This document shows, piece by piece, positions 1 to 6,172 of a stretch of DNA of 8,704 bases (position 1 is the stretch's first letter; each line of letters starts with the position of its first letter). Source of the stretch: an uncultured Selenomonadaceae bacterium (lineage in GTDB: Bacteria; Bacillota_C; Negativicutes; Selenomonadales; Selenomonadaceae). A program made the translations under genes and the position numbers. The notes beneath the pieces are model-generated. The model saw nothing but the letters and a program-made list of their open reading frames with translations. It made no database searches and was not told the origin of the DNA. The stretch covers positions 1-8,704 of the forward strand of contig CAMIWP010000031.1 in the NCBI GenBank assembly GCA_946402475.1. The letters are read 5' to 3'.

Positions 1-585
1 CAGGAAATTGAAAATCTGGGTCAGGATGCCCTGCCGCTGCTTTGCGTTCAGCGGGCCCTTGCCGTCGAACCTGACCATTGCATTGGCCACCTTGGTGGAG
101 GGAACCGTGTTGGCGGCCGTCACGTCATCCGGCCGCACCACCCCCCGCAGGGTGATCCTGTGCTCGTCCTTGTTCTGCCAGATGGACTGCTTGCCTTCCA
201 CCACCAGATTGCCGTTGGGCTGCTTCTCCACCACCGTGACCGTGATGTTGCCCGTCACCCGGTTCGTATCCGTGGCGGATCCCGTGGCCTCAAAGGAATC
301 GGAGCCGGTGATGGAAGCCGCCCGGATGAAATCAAAGATCCCAACGCCGGCTCCCAGGTTTTGGTTTCCGCTCTTTTCATTGGTCGTGGATTTCTGGGCC
401 GCCAGAGTGGTCCTTTCGCTGATGACAATGGTCAGGATATCCCCCACGTCATGGGCCTTGCGATCCCCAAAAATCCCCCAGTCATTGCCCCTGTCGCCGC
501 CCCACAGGGACTGCGCTCCCGCCATGGGAGCCATGGCTATGGAACAGGCCATAAGAACCGCCAGCGCGGTGCCGATTTTCTTCAT
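1..585 (-). CDS. flgH: FlgH, flagellar L-ring protein (3' end outside window)
   Basis: FlgH forms the L ring, the outer-membrane bushing around the flagellar rod. The frame is open from an ATG at 585 to the window edge, giving 195 residues. A GAGGTGAAGG ribosome site lies just upstream. After a signal peptide come the family landmarks: SLW near residue 26, a DRKAHDVGDILTIVISE segment at about 41-57, and the C-terminal signature GVVRPDDV followed by N and S residues, then VRFDGKG and a terminal QGILTQIFNFL-like stretch. FlgH proteins end only a few residues after that segment, so little seems to be missing. Export signal: a possible lipobox LMAC at Cys14, or signal peptidase I cleavage after AGA (residue 24). 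The mature N-terminus is shorter than in E. coli FlgH. It lies 20 bases after flgA in the same operon; flgI would be expected next, outside the window. Its presence implies an outer membrane. Confidence 0.93.
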   Translation of the reverse strand, partial: MKKIGTALAVLMACSIAMAPMAGAQSLWGGDRGNDWGIFGDRKAHDVGDILTIVISERTTLAAQKSTTNEKSGNQNLGAGVGIFDFIRAASITGSDSFEATGSATDTNRVTGNITVTVVEKQPNGNLVVEGKQSIWQNKDEHRITLRGVVRPDDVTAANTVPSTKVANAMVRFDGKGPLNAKQRQGILTQIFNFL

Positions 586-605
586 ATCCTTCACCTCTCG
601 CACCT

Positions 606-1361
606 TCAAAGGATCTCAACGGTGGACGCATCCAGGACCCTTCCCCGGAGCACCTTGCGGGATTTCGCGTTTCGCACCCGGATGACCTTTCCGATGCGGC
701 CCCGCTGCATGGCAACCCCCTCCGCCTTGGCCTGTATGCCGTTATGATTGGCGACCAATGTGATGGCGGCTCCCGCCTCCATGACGATGGGGCTTTGCAG
801 CATCCGCTCCGTGATGGGAGTTCCTTCCTTGATGACCCTCGCGGGAACCTGTCCGATGGCCTCCGGGATCTCCGTGAGATACGCATCGGCCCGGTTCTCG
901 ATCTCCCGCTCTTCCAACCTCACATCCGACGCCTCGATCTTGTGCTCCAGGGGAAGATCCCGAGCCGCCACCAGCACCTTGTCATAGACCAGAACCCGGT
1001 AATAGCAGGTAGCTCTGCGATAAAACTTCCCGTCGATGTAAACCGCGAGGTAAACGGGGATCGTGACGCCGTAGCGCATCTGCTTGGGAAGAGACGCCTC
1101 GCAGGTGATCTCCCCCGGAGGGCAGTGCATGGTCTGGGGACCCCGCAGGAACTTCAGCTCATGCCTTCGCGTTTCCCCCTGCTCTTCCAGGACGGCCTCC
1201 AGCTTTTCCTCCGACAGCGCGGAAAACTGCTCCTCCGGGATGTTCTGGGGATACCGCTCCATCTGGAGCCCCGGCCCGTAGGCGGCGTAGGCCCCGGGCA
1301 GGAAAAAAAAGCCACTCCACAAAAAGCAAAGAATGGCCAGACAAATCGACTTCCGTCTCAT
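606..1361 (-). CDS. flgA: FlgA, flagellar P-ring assembly chaperone
   Basis: FlgA is the periplasmic chaperone that helps FlgI assemble into the P ring around the rod. The protein is 251 residues. It has an N-terminal signal peptide (RRK, then a hydrophobic stretch to about residue 22, probable cleavage after AYA at 26). A variable N-terminal domain carries Cys80 and Cys87, possibly a disulfide. A SAF domain spans about 128-190 (VLVAARDLPLEHKIEASDV), followed by the conserved C-terminal beta domain ending in IGKVIRVRNAKSRKVLRGRV and TVEIL. I chose the ATG at 1361, which overlaps the flgG stop as TGATG. A TTG one codon earlier (1364) is also possible. No strong ribosome site is visible, so translation is probably coupled to flgG. 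Monoderm Bacillus lacks this gene, which again supports a diderm host. Confidence 0.92.
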   Translation of the reverse strand: MRRKSICLAILCFLWSGFFFLPGAYAAYGPGLQMERYPQNIPEEQFSALSEEKLEAVLEEQGETRRHELKFLRGPQTMHCPPGEITCEASLPKQMRYGVTIPVYLAVYIDGKFYRRATCYYRVLVYDKVLVAARDLPLEHKIEASDVRLEEREIENRADAYLTEIPEAIGQVPARVIKEGTPITERMLQSPIVMEAGAAITLVANHNGIQAKAEGVAMQRGRIGKVIRVRNAKSRKVLRGRVLDASTVEIL

Positions 1362-2152
1362 CAACGCTTCAGTCCGTTGGCGACTTCCAGCATGGAATCG
1401 GAGGTTATGACCGCCTTTGAATTGGACTCGTAAGCCCGCTGGGCGATGATCATTTCCACCATCTCCTCCACGATCTGCACCGTGGACATCTCCAAAGTCC
1501 CTTGGGTCAGCGTCCCCGCGCCGTCCTCCCCGGGATTCCCTTCAATGGGATCGCCGGAGGCCGCCGAGACGATGAAGAGGTTCTTTCCTATGGCCGTAAG
1601 GCCCGACGGGTTCACGAAGCGGGCCAGTGTGATCTGTCCCACGGCTTGCTGGTCGCCTCCCGCGGGAGTGCAGGACACCTGGCCGTCCCCCGCGATGACG
1701 ATGCTGTCGTTGGGAGCCGTCTCGTCAATGGTGATGCCGTCCGCCAAGGGATAGCCGTCCGTCGTCACCATGCGGCGATTGGAATCCAGCTTAAAGGTGC
1801 CGTCGCGGGTATAGCCGATGGTACCGTCCGGCAACTCGATGCGGAAGAACCCCTCTCCCTGGATGCCGATGTCCGTGGGGTTGTCCGTGGTCTGGAGAGG
1901 CCCCTGGACGAAGATGCGCTGGGTGGCAGCAACCCGCGTGCCCAAGCCGATGGCAAGCCCCGTGGGATACTGGGAGTCCGCGCCGCTGTCCGCCCCGGCA
2001 TCCCGAAGGTTCTGGTAAATCAAATCCTGAAACTCCGTCCGAACCTTCTTCCCGCCATAGGTATTCACATTGGCTATGTTGTTGGACAAAACATCCATGT
2101 GCTTCTGCTGGCCGATCATGCCCGAGGCCGATGACCATAAGGATCTCATCAT
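1361..2152 (-). CDS. flgG: FlgG, flagellar distal rod protein
   Basis: FlgG builds the distal rod that passes through the P and L rings. The 263-residue length is typical. The N-terminal rod motif is at 1-36 (MMRSLWSSASGM, then LSNNIANVNT), a central FlgE/F/G domain has GEGFFRIELPDG and YTRDGTFKLD near 100-125, and the C-terminal helix carries AQRAYESNSKAVITSDSMLEVANGL. A GGAGG lies 9 bases before the ATG at 2152; the second ATG directly follows and cannot be excluded as the start. One oddity: the usual T-x-G-F-K of the N-terminal motif reads T31-Y-G-G-K35, so the conserved Phe is a Gly. The stop overlaps flgA by one base. A FliA-like promoter candidate lies in the gap to flgF. It is probably the counterpart of Bacillus FlhP. 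Confidence 0.95.
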   Translation of the reverse strand: MMRSLWSSASGMIGQQKHMDVLSNNIANVNTYGGKKVRTEFQDLIYQNLRDAGADSGADSQYPTGLAIGLGTRVAATQRIFVQGPLQTTDNPTDIGIQGEGFFRIELPDGTIGYTRDGTFKLDSNRRMVTTDGYPLADGITIDETAPNDSIVIAGDGQVSCTPAGGDQQAVGQITLARFVNPSGLTAIGKNLFIVSAASGDPIEGNPGEDGAGTLTQGTLEMSTVQIVEEMVEMIIAQRAYESNSKAVITSDSMLEVANGLKR

Positions 2153-2196
2153 AAGGCATTTCCTCCAAACAAGATATGGTATACTCCTGTCTTTTA

Positions 2197-2224
2197 TTAT
2201 CGTAAAGAAAGGGAAAAAACTTAA
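2197..2224 (-). promoter_or_regulatory. Candidate FliA/sigma-D (sigma-28) promoter for flgG-flgA-flgH
   Basis: On the minus strand TTAAGTTT (2224-2217) is followed after 12 bases by TACGATAA (2204-2197). The sigma-28 consensus is TAAAGTTT, N11, GCCGATAA, so both boxes match well and the spacer is one base longer. Transcription would begin near 2190, about 38 bases before the flgG ATG. The -10 box also contains GATAAT, so a sigma-A site with a poor -35 is an alternative. The site overlaps a GAAAGGG/CCCTTTC inverted repeat. Confidence 0.5.
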
Positions 2225-2278
2225 GCCCTTTCCGTTGGGACGTGCAGACTCCTTCCATCCACACAGCCGACGAGAAAA

Positions 2279-3103
2279 TCAGGACACGCGGCCGACCTCC
2301 GTGACGGCCTTCTCCAGCATGGTATCCTGAGTTGTCACAGCCTTGGCTCCCGCCTCATAAATGCGCTGATTGTTGATGAGTTCCACCATCTCCGTGACCA
2401 CATTGGAGTTCGATGCCTCAAGGCAGCCCTGCTGGATCTCTCCATCGGCGGGCTGGGGCACGGCCCCCTCCCTCGGGTTCCAAAGATTGTCCCCCTGCTT
2501 GAGGATAGCCCTTCGATCCGGCCCGAAGGACACGAACATGAGCCTTGCCACCTGCTGATATTCCAAATTGTTCTGGGGATCCCCCACGGAAATCTCCCCC
2601 CGGGGACCGATGGCGATATGAGCGGCATCCCCCGGGAGCGTAATGGGCTGTCCCTGCTCGTTCAGGACCGGCTGTCCCTTCATGTTCTGGAGCACCCCTG
2701 CGGAGGAGCGAAAGAAGGCTCCGTCCCGCGTATAACGGACACCTTGATCCGTCTGTACCGCAAAGAACCCGTCCCCTGCGATGGCCACGTCCAAGGGGTT
2801 CCCCGTGGTCTTCATGGCACCCTGTTCCCGATCCACGGCAATCTCCGCGATAGCGGCCCCCACTCCCAGGGTTCCCACCCGAGGGGGCCTGTTGCTCAGG
2901 GAAAACCCCTTGAAGGATGTCACCTTGGTCCTGGGATCGTAGTCGTTGATGCGCCGGATGAACATTGGCTCAAACTCCTTGCTCACCGCCACATCCCTCT
3001 TAAACCCGGTGGTATCCGCATTCGCCAGATTGTTGGATATCGTATCCGTGCGCTTCGTCTCCGTGATCATCCCCGAAGCCGCCGCGTAAAGCCCACGCCA
3101 CAT
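2279..3103 (-). CDS. flgF: FlgF-type flagellar proximal rod protein
   Basis: This is a flagellar rod protein of the FlgE/F/G family, 274 residues, acting in the periplasmic part of the basal body. The N-terminal rod motif is canonical (MWRGLYAAASGM, SNNLANADTTGFKR, residues 1-36). The central domain has GNPLDVAIAGDGFFAVQTDQG and YTRDGAF. The C-terminal helix has SNVVTEMVELINNQRIYEAGAKAVTTQDTMLEKA. A GAGGTG ribosome site precedes the ATG at 3103. It sits between mreB (86 bases upstream) and flgG (126 bases downstream), matching flhO in the Bacillus mbl-flhO-flhP order. FlgF and FlgG-like proteins are hard to separate by eye; position and the paired neighbour make FlgF the better name. No terminator is seen on either side. 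Confidence 0.88.
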   Translation of the reverse strand: MWRGLYAAASGMITETKRTDTISNNLANADTTGFKRDVAVSKEFEPMFIRRINDYDPRTKVTSFKGFSLSNRPPRVGTLGVGAAIAEIAVDREQGAMKTTGNPLDVAIAGDGFFAVQTDQGVRYTRDGAFFRSSAGVLQNMKGQPVLNEQGQPITLPGDAAHIAIGPRGEISVGDPQNNLEYQQVARLMFVSFGPDRRAILKQGDNLWNPREGAVPQPADGEIQQGCLEASNSNVVTEMVELINNQRIYEAGAKAVTTQDTMLEKAVTEVGRVS

Positions 3104-3189
3104 GTCTTTTCACCTCAGATTCGAATCCCCCCGCAGGGCAGATCTCTCAACATCGCACACTCACCTTCCGACGGAAAAGGGAAGGCTCC

Positions 3190-4224
3190 TCACATGCCCC
3201 TAAAGCTCTTGAATTTCGTATTGGTGGCCTTGCCGTCAAACTTCCCGAAGGCATCCAGTGCCTTGCCGCAACCCATCGCAACGCAGGACAGGGCGTCCTC
3301 CGCCAACGCCGTGGGGATCTCCGTCTCCATGCGGATGAGCTCGTCAAGACCGTAAAGCATGGCACCGCCCCCCGTGAGGATGATGCCCCGATCCATGATG
3401 TCCGCCGCAAGCTCCGGTGGCGTATCCTCCAGCACTTTCTTGAGGGAGTCCACGATAAGTCTCACGGACGGCTCCATAGCCGCCGAAGCCTGCGCCGTCG
3501 CGATGGAAATGTTCTTAGGCAAACCGGAGAGCATGTCTCTTCCCCGTATGTCCATGAGCTCGCTACGGGCTTCGGCAAAAGCCGCTCCTACGGACATCTT
3601 CACGTTCTCCGCCGTCCGCTCGCCGATCATGATATTGAATTCCCGCTTCACGTAGTCAATAATATCTGTATCGAAGGTATCCCCTGCCACCCGCAGGCTG
3701 GCACTCCTGACGATGCCACCGAGACTGATCACGGCGATGTCCGTGGTACCGCCGCCGATGTCCACCACCATGGAACCATAGGCCCCGGAAATATCAATGC
3801 CGGCTCCCAAAGCCGCCGCCAACGGCTCCTCGATGAGCTGCACGCTGCGCGCTCCCGCCTGTTCCGCCGCTTCCTGCACCGCCCTTTGCTCCACCATGGT
3901 GACGCCGGAGGGAATACAGATCATGATGCGGGGCCGAAAGACAATGCTCTTGCCCACCACCTTCTCGATAAAGTGTCGCAACATACGTTCCGTCACATCG
4001 TAGTCGGCAATCACACCCTCCCGCAACGGGCGGATCGCCACGATGTTCCCCGGAGTGCGCCCGATCATCCGCTTGGCCTCTTCCCCAATGGCCAACACGC
4101 GATTCGTGTCCTTATCCACGGCCACAACGGAAGGCTCCTTAAGCACAATCCCCTTTCCCTTCACGTAGACCAACACGTTGGCCGTCCCCAAATCTATTCC
4201 GATATCCATTGACATTCCAAACAT
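3190..4224 (-). CDS. mreB: MreB/Mbl actin-like rod-shape protein
   Basis: MreB-family actin homologue, 344 residues, that polymerises under the membrane and directs lateral cell-wall synthesis. The ATPase motifs are intact: phosphate-1 DLGTAN (11-16), the IEEPLAAALGAGI region (131-143) with catalytic Glu candidates, phosphate-2 VVDIGGGTTDIAVISLGG (153-170), and the adenosine motif LTGGGA (283-288). It resembles Bacillus Mbl more than MreB: the opening DIGIDLGTANVL and the segments GRTPGNIVAIRPL and DTPPELAADIMDRG. Its place before flgF-flgG is also that of mbl, and it is away from mreC/mreD. AAGGAG lies 13 bases before the ATG at 4224, a rather long spacing; in-frame ATGs follow at codons 4 and 6. 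A strong promoter candidate lies 54-82 bases upstream. The C-terminal tail (about 330-344) is Lys-rich. Confidence 0.95.
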   Translation of the reverse strand: MFGMSMDIGIDLGTANVLVYVKGKGIVLKEPSVVAVDKDTNRVLAIGEEAKRMIGRTPGNIVAIRPLREGVIADYDVTERMLRHFIEKVVGKSIVFRPRIMICIPSGVTMVEQRAVQEAAEQAGARSVQLIEEPLAAALGAGIDISGAYGSMVVDIGGGTTDIAVISLGGIVRSASLRVAGDTFDTDIIDYVKREFNIMIGERTAENVKMSVGAAFAEARSELMDIRGRDMLSGLPKNISIATAQASAAMEPSVRLIVDSLKKVLEDTPPELAADIMDRGIILTGGGAMLYGLDELIRMETEIPTALAEDALSCVAMGCGKALDAFGKFDGKATNTKFKSFRGM

Positions 4225-4277
4225 GACGAGCGAAAAACTCCTTCCCGATGATGGTATCTTCTCCTAAGCCTCAGCCT

Positions 4278-4306
4278 ATCATATAATATTTTTCCCCATC
4301 TGACAA
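4278..4306 (-). promoter_or_regulatory. Sigma-A type promoter for mreB
   Basis: On the minus strand TTGTCA (4306-4301) and TATGAT (4283-4278) are separated by exactly 17 bases, five of six consensus bases in each box. The predicted start is near 4271, leaving a leader of about 47 bases before the mreB ATG. It lies wholly in the gap after the yvyF-like gene, so mreB can be expressed without it. Confidence 0.7.
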
Positions 4307-4321
4307 GGAAGAACTGCCCCT

Positions 4322-4816
4322 TCATGTCTGCCCGACTTTCTTTCCCTTCTTCACCCGGGTTTCCCCGCTGTCCGAGGAAGTAAACATTCCCTTGATCCGG
4401 CTTTCCTCCTCCGCCTGCTTGATCTGGAGTTCCTTCGTGGCCTTCTGTATCCTGTTGTGAAGCTTCGTCAGGCAATCCTGGCAGAGCTTCCCCTTGATGA
4501 TGGAGCGTCCGCAACGAGCGCAGGGATAGTCTATCTTGAAATTCTCGTCCACGAAATGTCCCTCGCGGATCATCTTGCGGATGAGAGCTGCCGGCACCCC
4601 CGTGGCCTCTATGACTTCCTCTCCCGTGGCTCTGGGATGATCCCTCACGTAGCGTATGACCTCCAGTTCCATGGCCTCTTCTTTTTCATAGCACTCCCGG
4701 CACATCTTCCTCCCGATCTCTACGTAAGGACGCCCGCAGACGGGGCAGCTCTTGATCTGCGGTTTCTTCGCCATAGTCGGCTTGCCGGACTTGCTCGATC
4801 GACTTGACCTAAACAT
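4322..4816 (-). CDS. YvyF-like flagellar-region zinc-ribbon protein
   Basis: Small cytoplasmic protein of 164 residues resembling Bacillus YvyF, a family usually found in flagellar operons; its precise job is not known to me. Four CxxC pairs are visible: C24/C27, C39/C42, C99/C102 and C112/C115, likely two zinc sites. Between them, about 50-90, is a helical segment reading like a small winged-helix or MerR-like fold (RATGEEVIEATGVPAALIRKMIREG). The tail (117-164) is charged and probably coiled coil. The first 14 residues (Ser/Lys/Arg-rich) precede a second Met, MAKKP, which matches the usual family start. However, only the upstream ATG at 4816 has a ribosome site, and that one is excellent, so I chose 4816. 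It is preceded by a sigma-H-like promoter. Could be a regulator or chaperone of flagellar export, by family association only. Confidence 0.85.
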   Translation of the reverse strand: MFRSSRSSKSGKPTMAKKPQIKSCPVCGRPYVEIGRKMCRECYEKEEAMELEVIRYVRDHPRATGEEVIEATGVPAALIRKMIREGHFVDENFKIDYPCARCGRSIIKGKLCQDCLTKLHNRIQKATKELQIKQAEEESRIKGMFTSSDSGETRVKKGKKVGQT

Positions 4817-4822
4817 TTTCCC

Positions 4823-4834
4823 ATCACCGCCTTA
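4823..4834 (-). promoter_or_regulatory. Extended Shine-Dalgarno deciding the yvyF-like start
   Basis: On the minus strand TAAGGCGGTGAT matches the anti-Shine-Dalgarno complement TAAGGAGGTGAT at 11 of 12 positions and ends 6 bases before the ATG at 4816. The internal ATG at 4774, which would give the more usual N-terminus, has no comparable site. Confidence 0.75.
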
Positions 4835-4864
4835 AAACTGCTCACCTTTGCTTACTTCAATATT

Positions 4865-4893
4865 TTATTCGACACGCCCTCCCAAAGTCCTGC
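4865..4893 (-). promoter_or_regulatory. Candidate sigma-H (Spo0H-type) promoter for the yvyF-like gene
   Basis: On the minus strand GCAGGACTT (4893-4885) is followed after 11 bases by GTCGAATAA (4873-4865). The Bacillus sigma-H pattern, as I recall it, is RnAGGAwWW, N11-12, RnnGAATww; only the C in the -35 box deviates. The start would be near 4858, about 40 bases before the ATG. An inverted repeat CAAAGA/TCTTTG with a 4-base centre (4893-4908) abuts the -35 box and could be an operator. No sigma-A-like alternative stands out here. Confidence 0.5.
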
Positions 4894-4931
4894 AAAGATT
4901 TTTCTTTGGCAACGCACTCCGTCAGCGTCAT

Positions 4932-4956
4932 GACGGGACTAGTGCACTGGCCCGTC
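4932..4956. repeat. Long inverted repeat in the divergent metN-yvyF gap
   Basis: GACGGG (4932-4937) and CCCGTC (4951-4956) are exact inverted arms. Inside them CTAG and CTGG can pair around a TGCA loop, leaving one bulged A. It overlaps a second palindrome, CGTCATGACG (4926-4935). No T-run follows on either strand and no gene ends here, so it is not a terminator. An operator or a structured leader is possible; the function is unknown. Confidence 0.5.
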
Positions 4957-4974
4957 GAAACGCTTATTCGGTTT

Positions 4975-4993
4975 ATTTTGCCCTTGGCAAAAT
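4975..4993. promoter_or_regulatory. 19-base operator-like palindrome upstream of metN
   Basis: ATTTTGCC and GGCAAAAT are perfect 8-base arms around a CTT centre. Its middle lies about 50 bases before the metN -10 box, a usual place for a dimeric regulator. A second palindrome, CCCCC-AA-GGGGG (4999-5010), follows at once. I do not recognise the regulator. Confidence 0.45.
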
Positions 4994-5034
4994 CTGAACC
5001 CCCAAGGGGGCTAGCTTTCGCGTCGCCATTGCGT

Positions 5035-5040
5035 TATAAT
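5035..5040 (+). promoter_or_regulatory. metN: Probable -10 box of the metNIQ promoter
   Basis: A perfect TATAAT lies 61 bases before the metN ATG. The -35 region at about 5011-5017 (near TAGCTT) is poor, and no clear extended -10 is present, which would fit an activator-dependent or otherwise regulated promoter. It is the only good -10 in the leader. Confidence 0.5.
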
Positions 5041-5049
5041 TGGAAAAGT

Positions 5050-5069
5050 CGTTGGGGGAATCCCCGGCG
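5050..5069 (+). other. Leader hairpin before metN
   Basis: CGTTGGGG (5050-5057) can pair with CCCCGGCG (5062-5069), using two G-T pairs, around a GAAT loop. TTGGG (5052-5056) can instead pair with CCCAA (5075-5079), next to the purine-rich ribosome-binding stretch (AAGGAAG, then GAGGAA at 5086-5091). The two folds exclude each other. Whether this regulates translation is not known. Confidence 0.35.
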
Positions 5070-5101
5070 AGTAACCCAAGGAAGCGAGGAACAGCCGCTT
5101 T

Positions 5102-6172
5102 ATGATAAAATTACTCCATATAGAAAAAACCTACGACAGTCCCTCCGGCCCGGTGAAGGCGCTCAAGAACATCAGTCTTGAGATCCGTCGGGGGGAGATC
5201 TACGGCATCATCGGCCTCAGCGGCGCGGGGAAATCCACCCTGATCCGCTGCATCAACATGCTGGAACGACCCACCTCCGGGCAGGTCATAGTGGACTCCA
5301 GGGATCTCACCTCCATGAGCGAAAGAGAGCTCAGGGAAGCCCGCAAGGACATCGGCATGATCTTCCAGCACTTCAATCTCCTTTCCTCGGCCACGGTCTA
5401 CGACAACATCGCCTTTCCCCTGAGGCTCTCGGGCACCGGGGAGGATGAGATCCGCCGAAAGGTGGAGCCCCTGCTGAGTCTCGTGGGGCTCTCCGACAAG
5501 GCCGAGCAGTACCCCTCCCAACTCTCCGGCGGGCAAAAGCAGCGGGTGGGCATCGCAAGGGCCTTGGCCAGCGACCCCAAGGTGCTTCTCTGCGACGAGG
5601 CCACCAGCGCGTTGGATCCCCAGCCCACGAAATCCATCCTGGAGCTCATCCGGGACATCAACCAGAAGCTCTCCCTGACGGTGGTGGTCATCACCCACGA
5701 AATGCAGGTCATCAAGGACATCTGCGACAAGGTAGCCGTCATTGAAAACGGCGTCATCGCGGAGCAGGGAACGGTGATGGACGTCTTCACCAACCCGCAG
5801 AAACCCATCACAAAGGAATTCATCAGCGTGCTCCTGTCCAATGATCTCCCCACGGCCTTCCGGGGGAATGCCATCTCTCGGGATCCGGTGCCGGGAAGCT
5901 ACCTGCTCCTCCGCCTGATCTTTCTGGGGGAGTCTGCCGACGATCCCGTGATCGCCGGCATGATACGATCCTGCAACATCGAATGTGCCATGCTCTTCGG
6001 CAATCTCGACCAGATCAAGTCCACCCCCTTCGGCCGCATGATCATCGGTATCACCGGGGAGGATGCCGAAGTGGAACGGGCCTTGGATTACTTGCGGAAC
6101 CACGATCTCAAAATGGAGGTGATCGGCTATGTCAAGCGACATGATGCCCCTGTTGGCAAAAGCCTTGGGTGA
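5102..6172 (+). CDS. metN: MetN, methionine ABC importer ATPase
   Basis: ATPase of the MetNIQ importer for methionine, 356 residues, working as a dimer on the cytoplasmic face of the MetI permease. In order: Walker A GLSGAGKST (38-46), Q-loop Gln89, signature LSGGQ (141-145), Walker B LLCDE (162-166), D-loop SALD (169-172) and switch His199. A C-terminal NIL domain (about 265-345, LLLRLIFLGES to KMEVIGYV) is the part that senses methionine in this family and marks it as MetN rather than a generic amino-acid ATPase. GAGGAA lies 10 bases before the ATG at 5102. It is the first gene of metNIQ, overlapping metI by 44 bases. The upstream gap shows palindromes but no S-box riboswitch. Confidence 0.96.
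   Translation: MIKLLHIEKTYDSPSGPVKALKNISLEIRRGEIYGIIGLSGAGKSTLIRCINMLERPTSGQVIVDSRDLTSMSERELREARKDIGMIFQHFNLLSSATVYDNIAFPLRLSGTGEDEIRRKVEPLLSLVGLSDKAEQYPSQLSGGQKQRVGIARALASDPKVLLCDEATSALDPQPTKSILELIRDINQKLSLTVVVITHEMQVIKDICDKVAVIENGVIAEQGTVMDVFTNPQKPITKEFISVLLSNDLPTAFRGNAISRDPVPGSYLLLRLIFLGESADDPVIAGMIRSCNIECAMLFGNLDQIKSTPFGRMIIGITGEDAEVERALDYLRNHDLKMEVIGYVKRHDAPVGKSLG

Noticed and set aside
2204..2235. GAAAGGG/CCCTTTC inverted repeat between flgF and flgG as a terminator
   Set aside because: The T-run lies in the loop rather than after the stem, and the stem is short. Promoter overlap is the better reading.
2618..3355. Open frame of 245 codons on the plus strand across flgF and the mreB end
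   Set aside because: It runs antisense through two well-supported genes and their gap, is Pro/Arg/His-rich and has no motif.
4940..4965. S-box (SAM) riboswitch, suggested by ACTGGCCCG followed by GAAAC upstream of metN
   Set aside because: The leading CTTATC/AGAGGTGGAGGGA core and the GGCAACC segment are missing, the order of stems does not fit, and the best promoter -10 lies downstream of this element.
5111..6142. Long open frame of 343 codons on the minus strand opposite metN
   Set aside because: It is a shadow of the GC-rich metN codons: His/Asp/Gly-rich composition, no family motif, and no upstream ribosome site that stands out. The plus strand encodes an unmistakable MetN.
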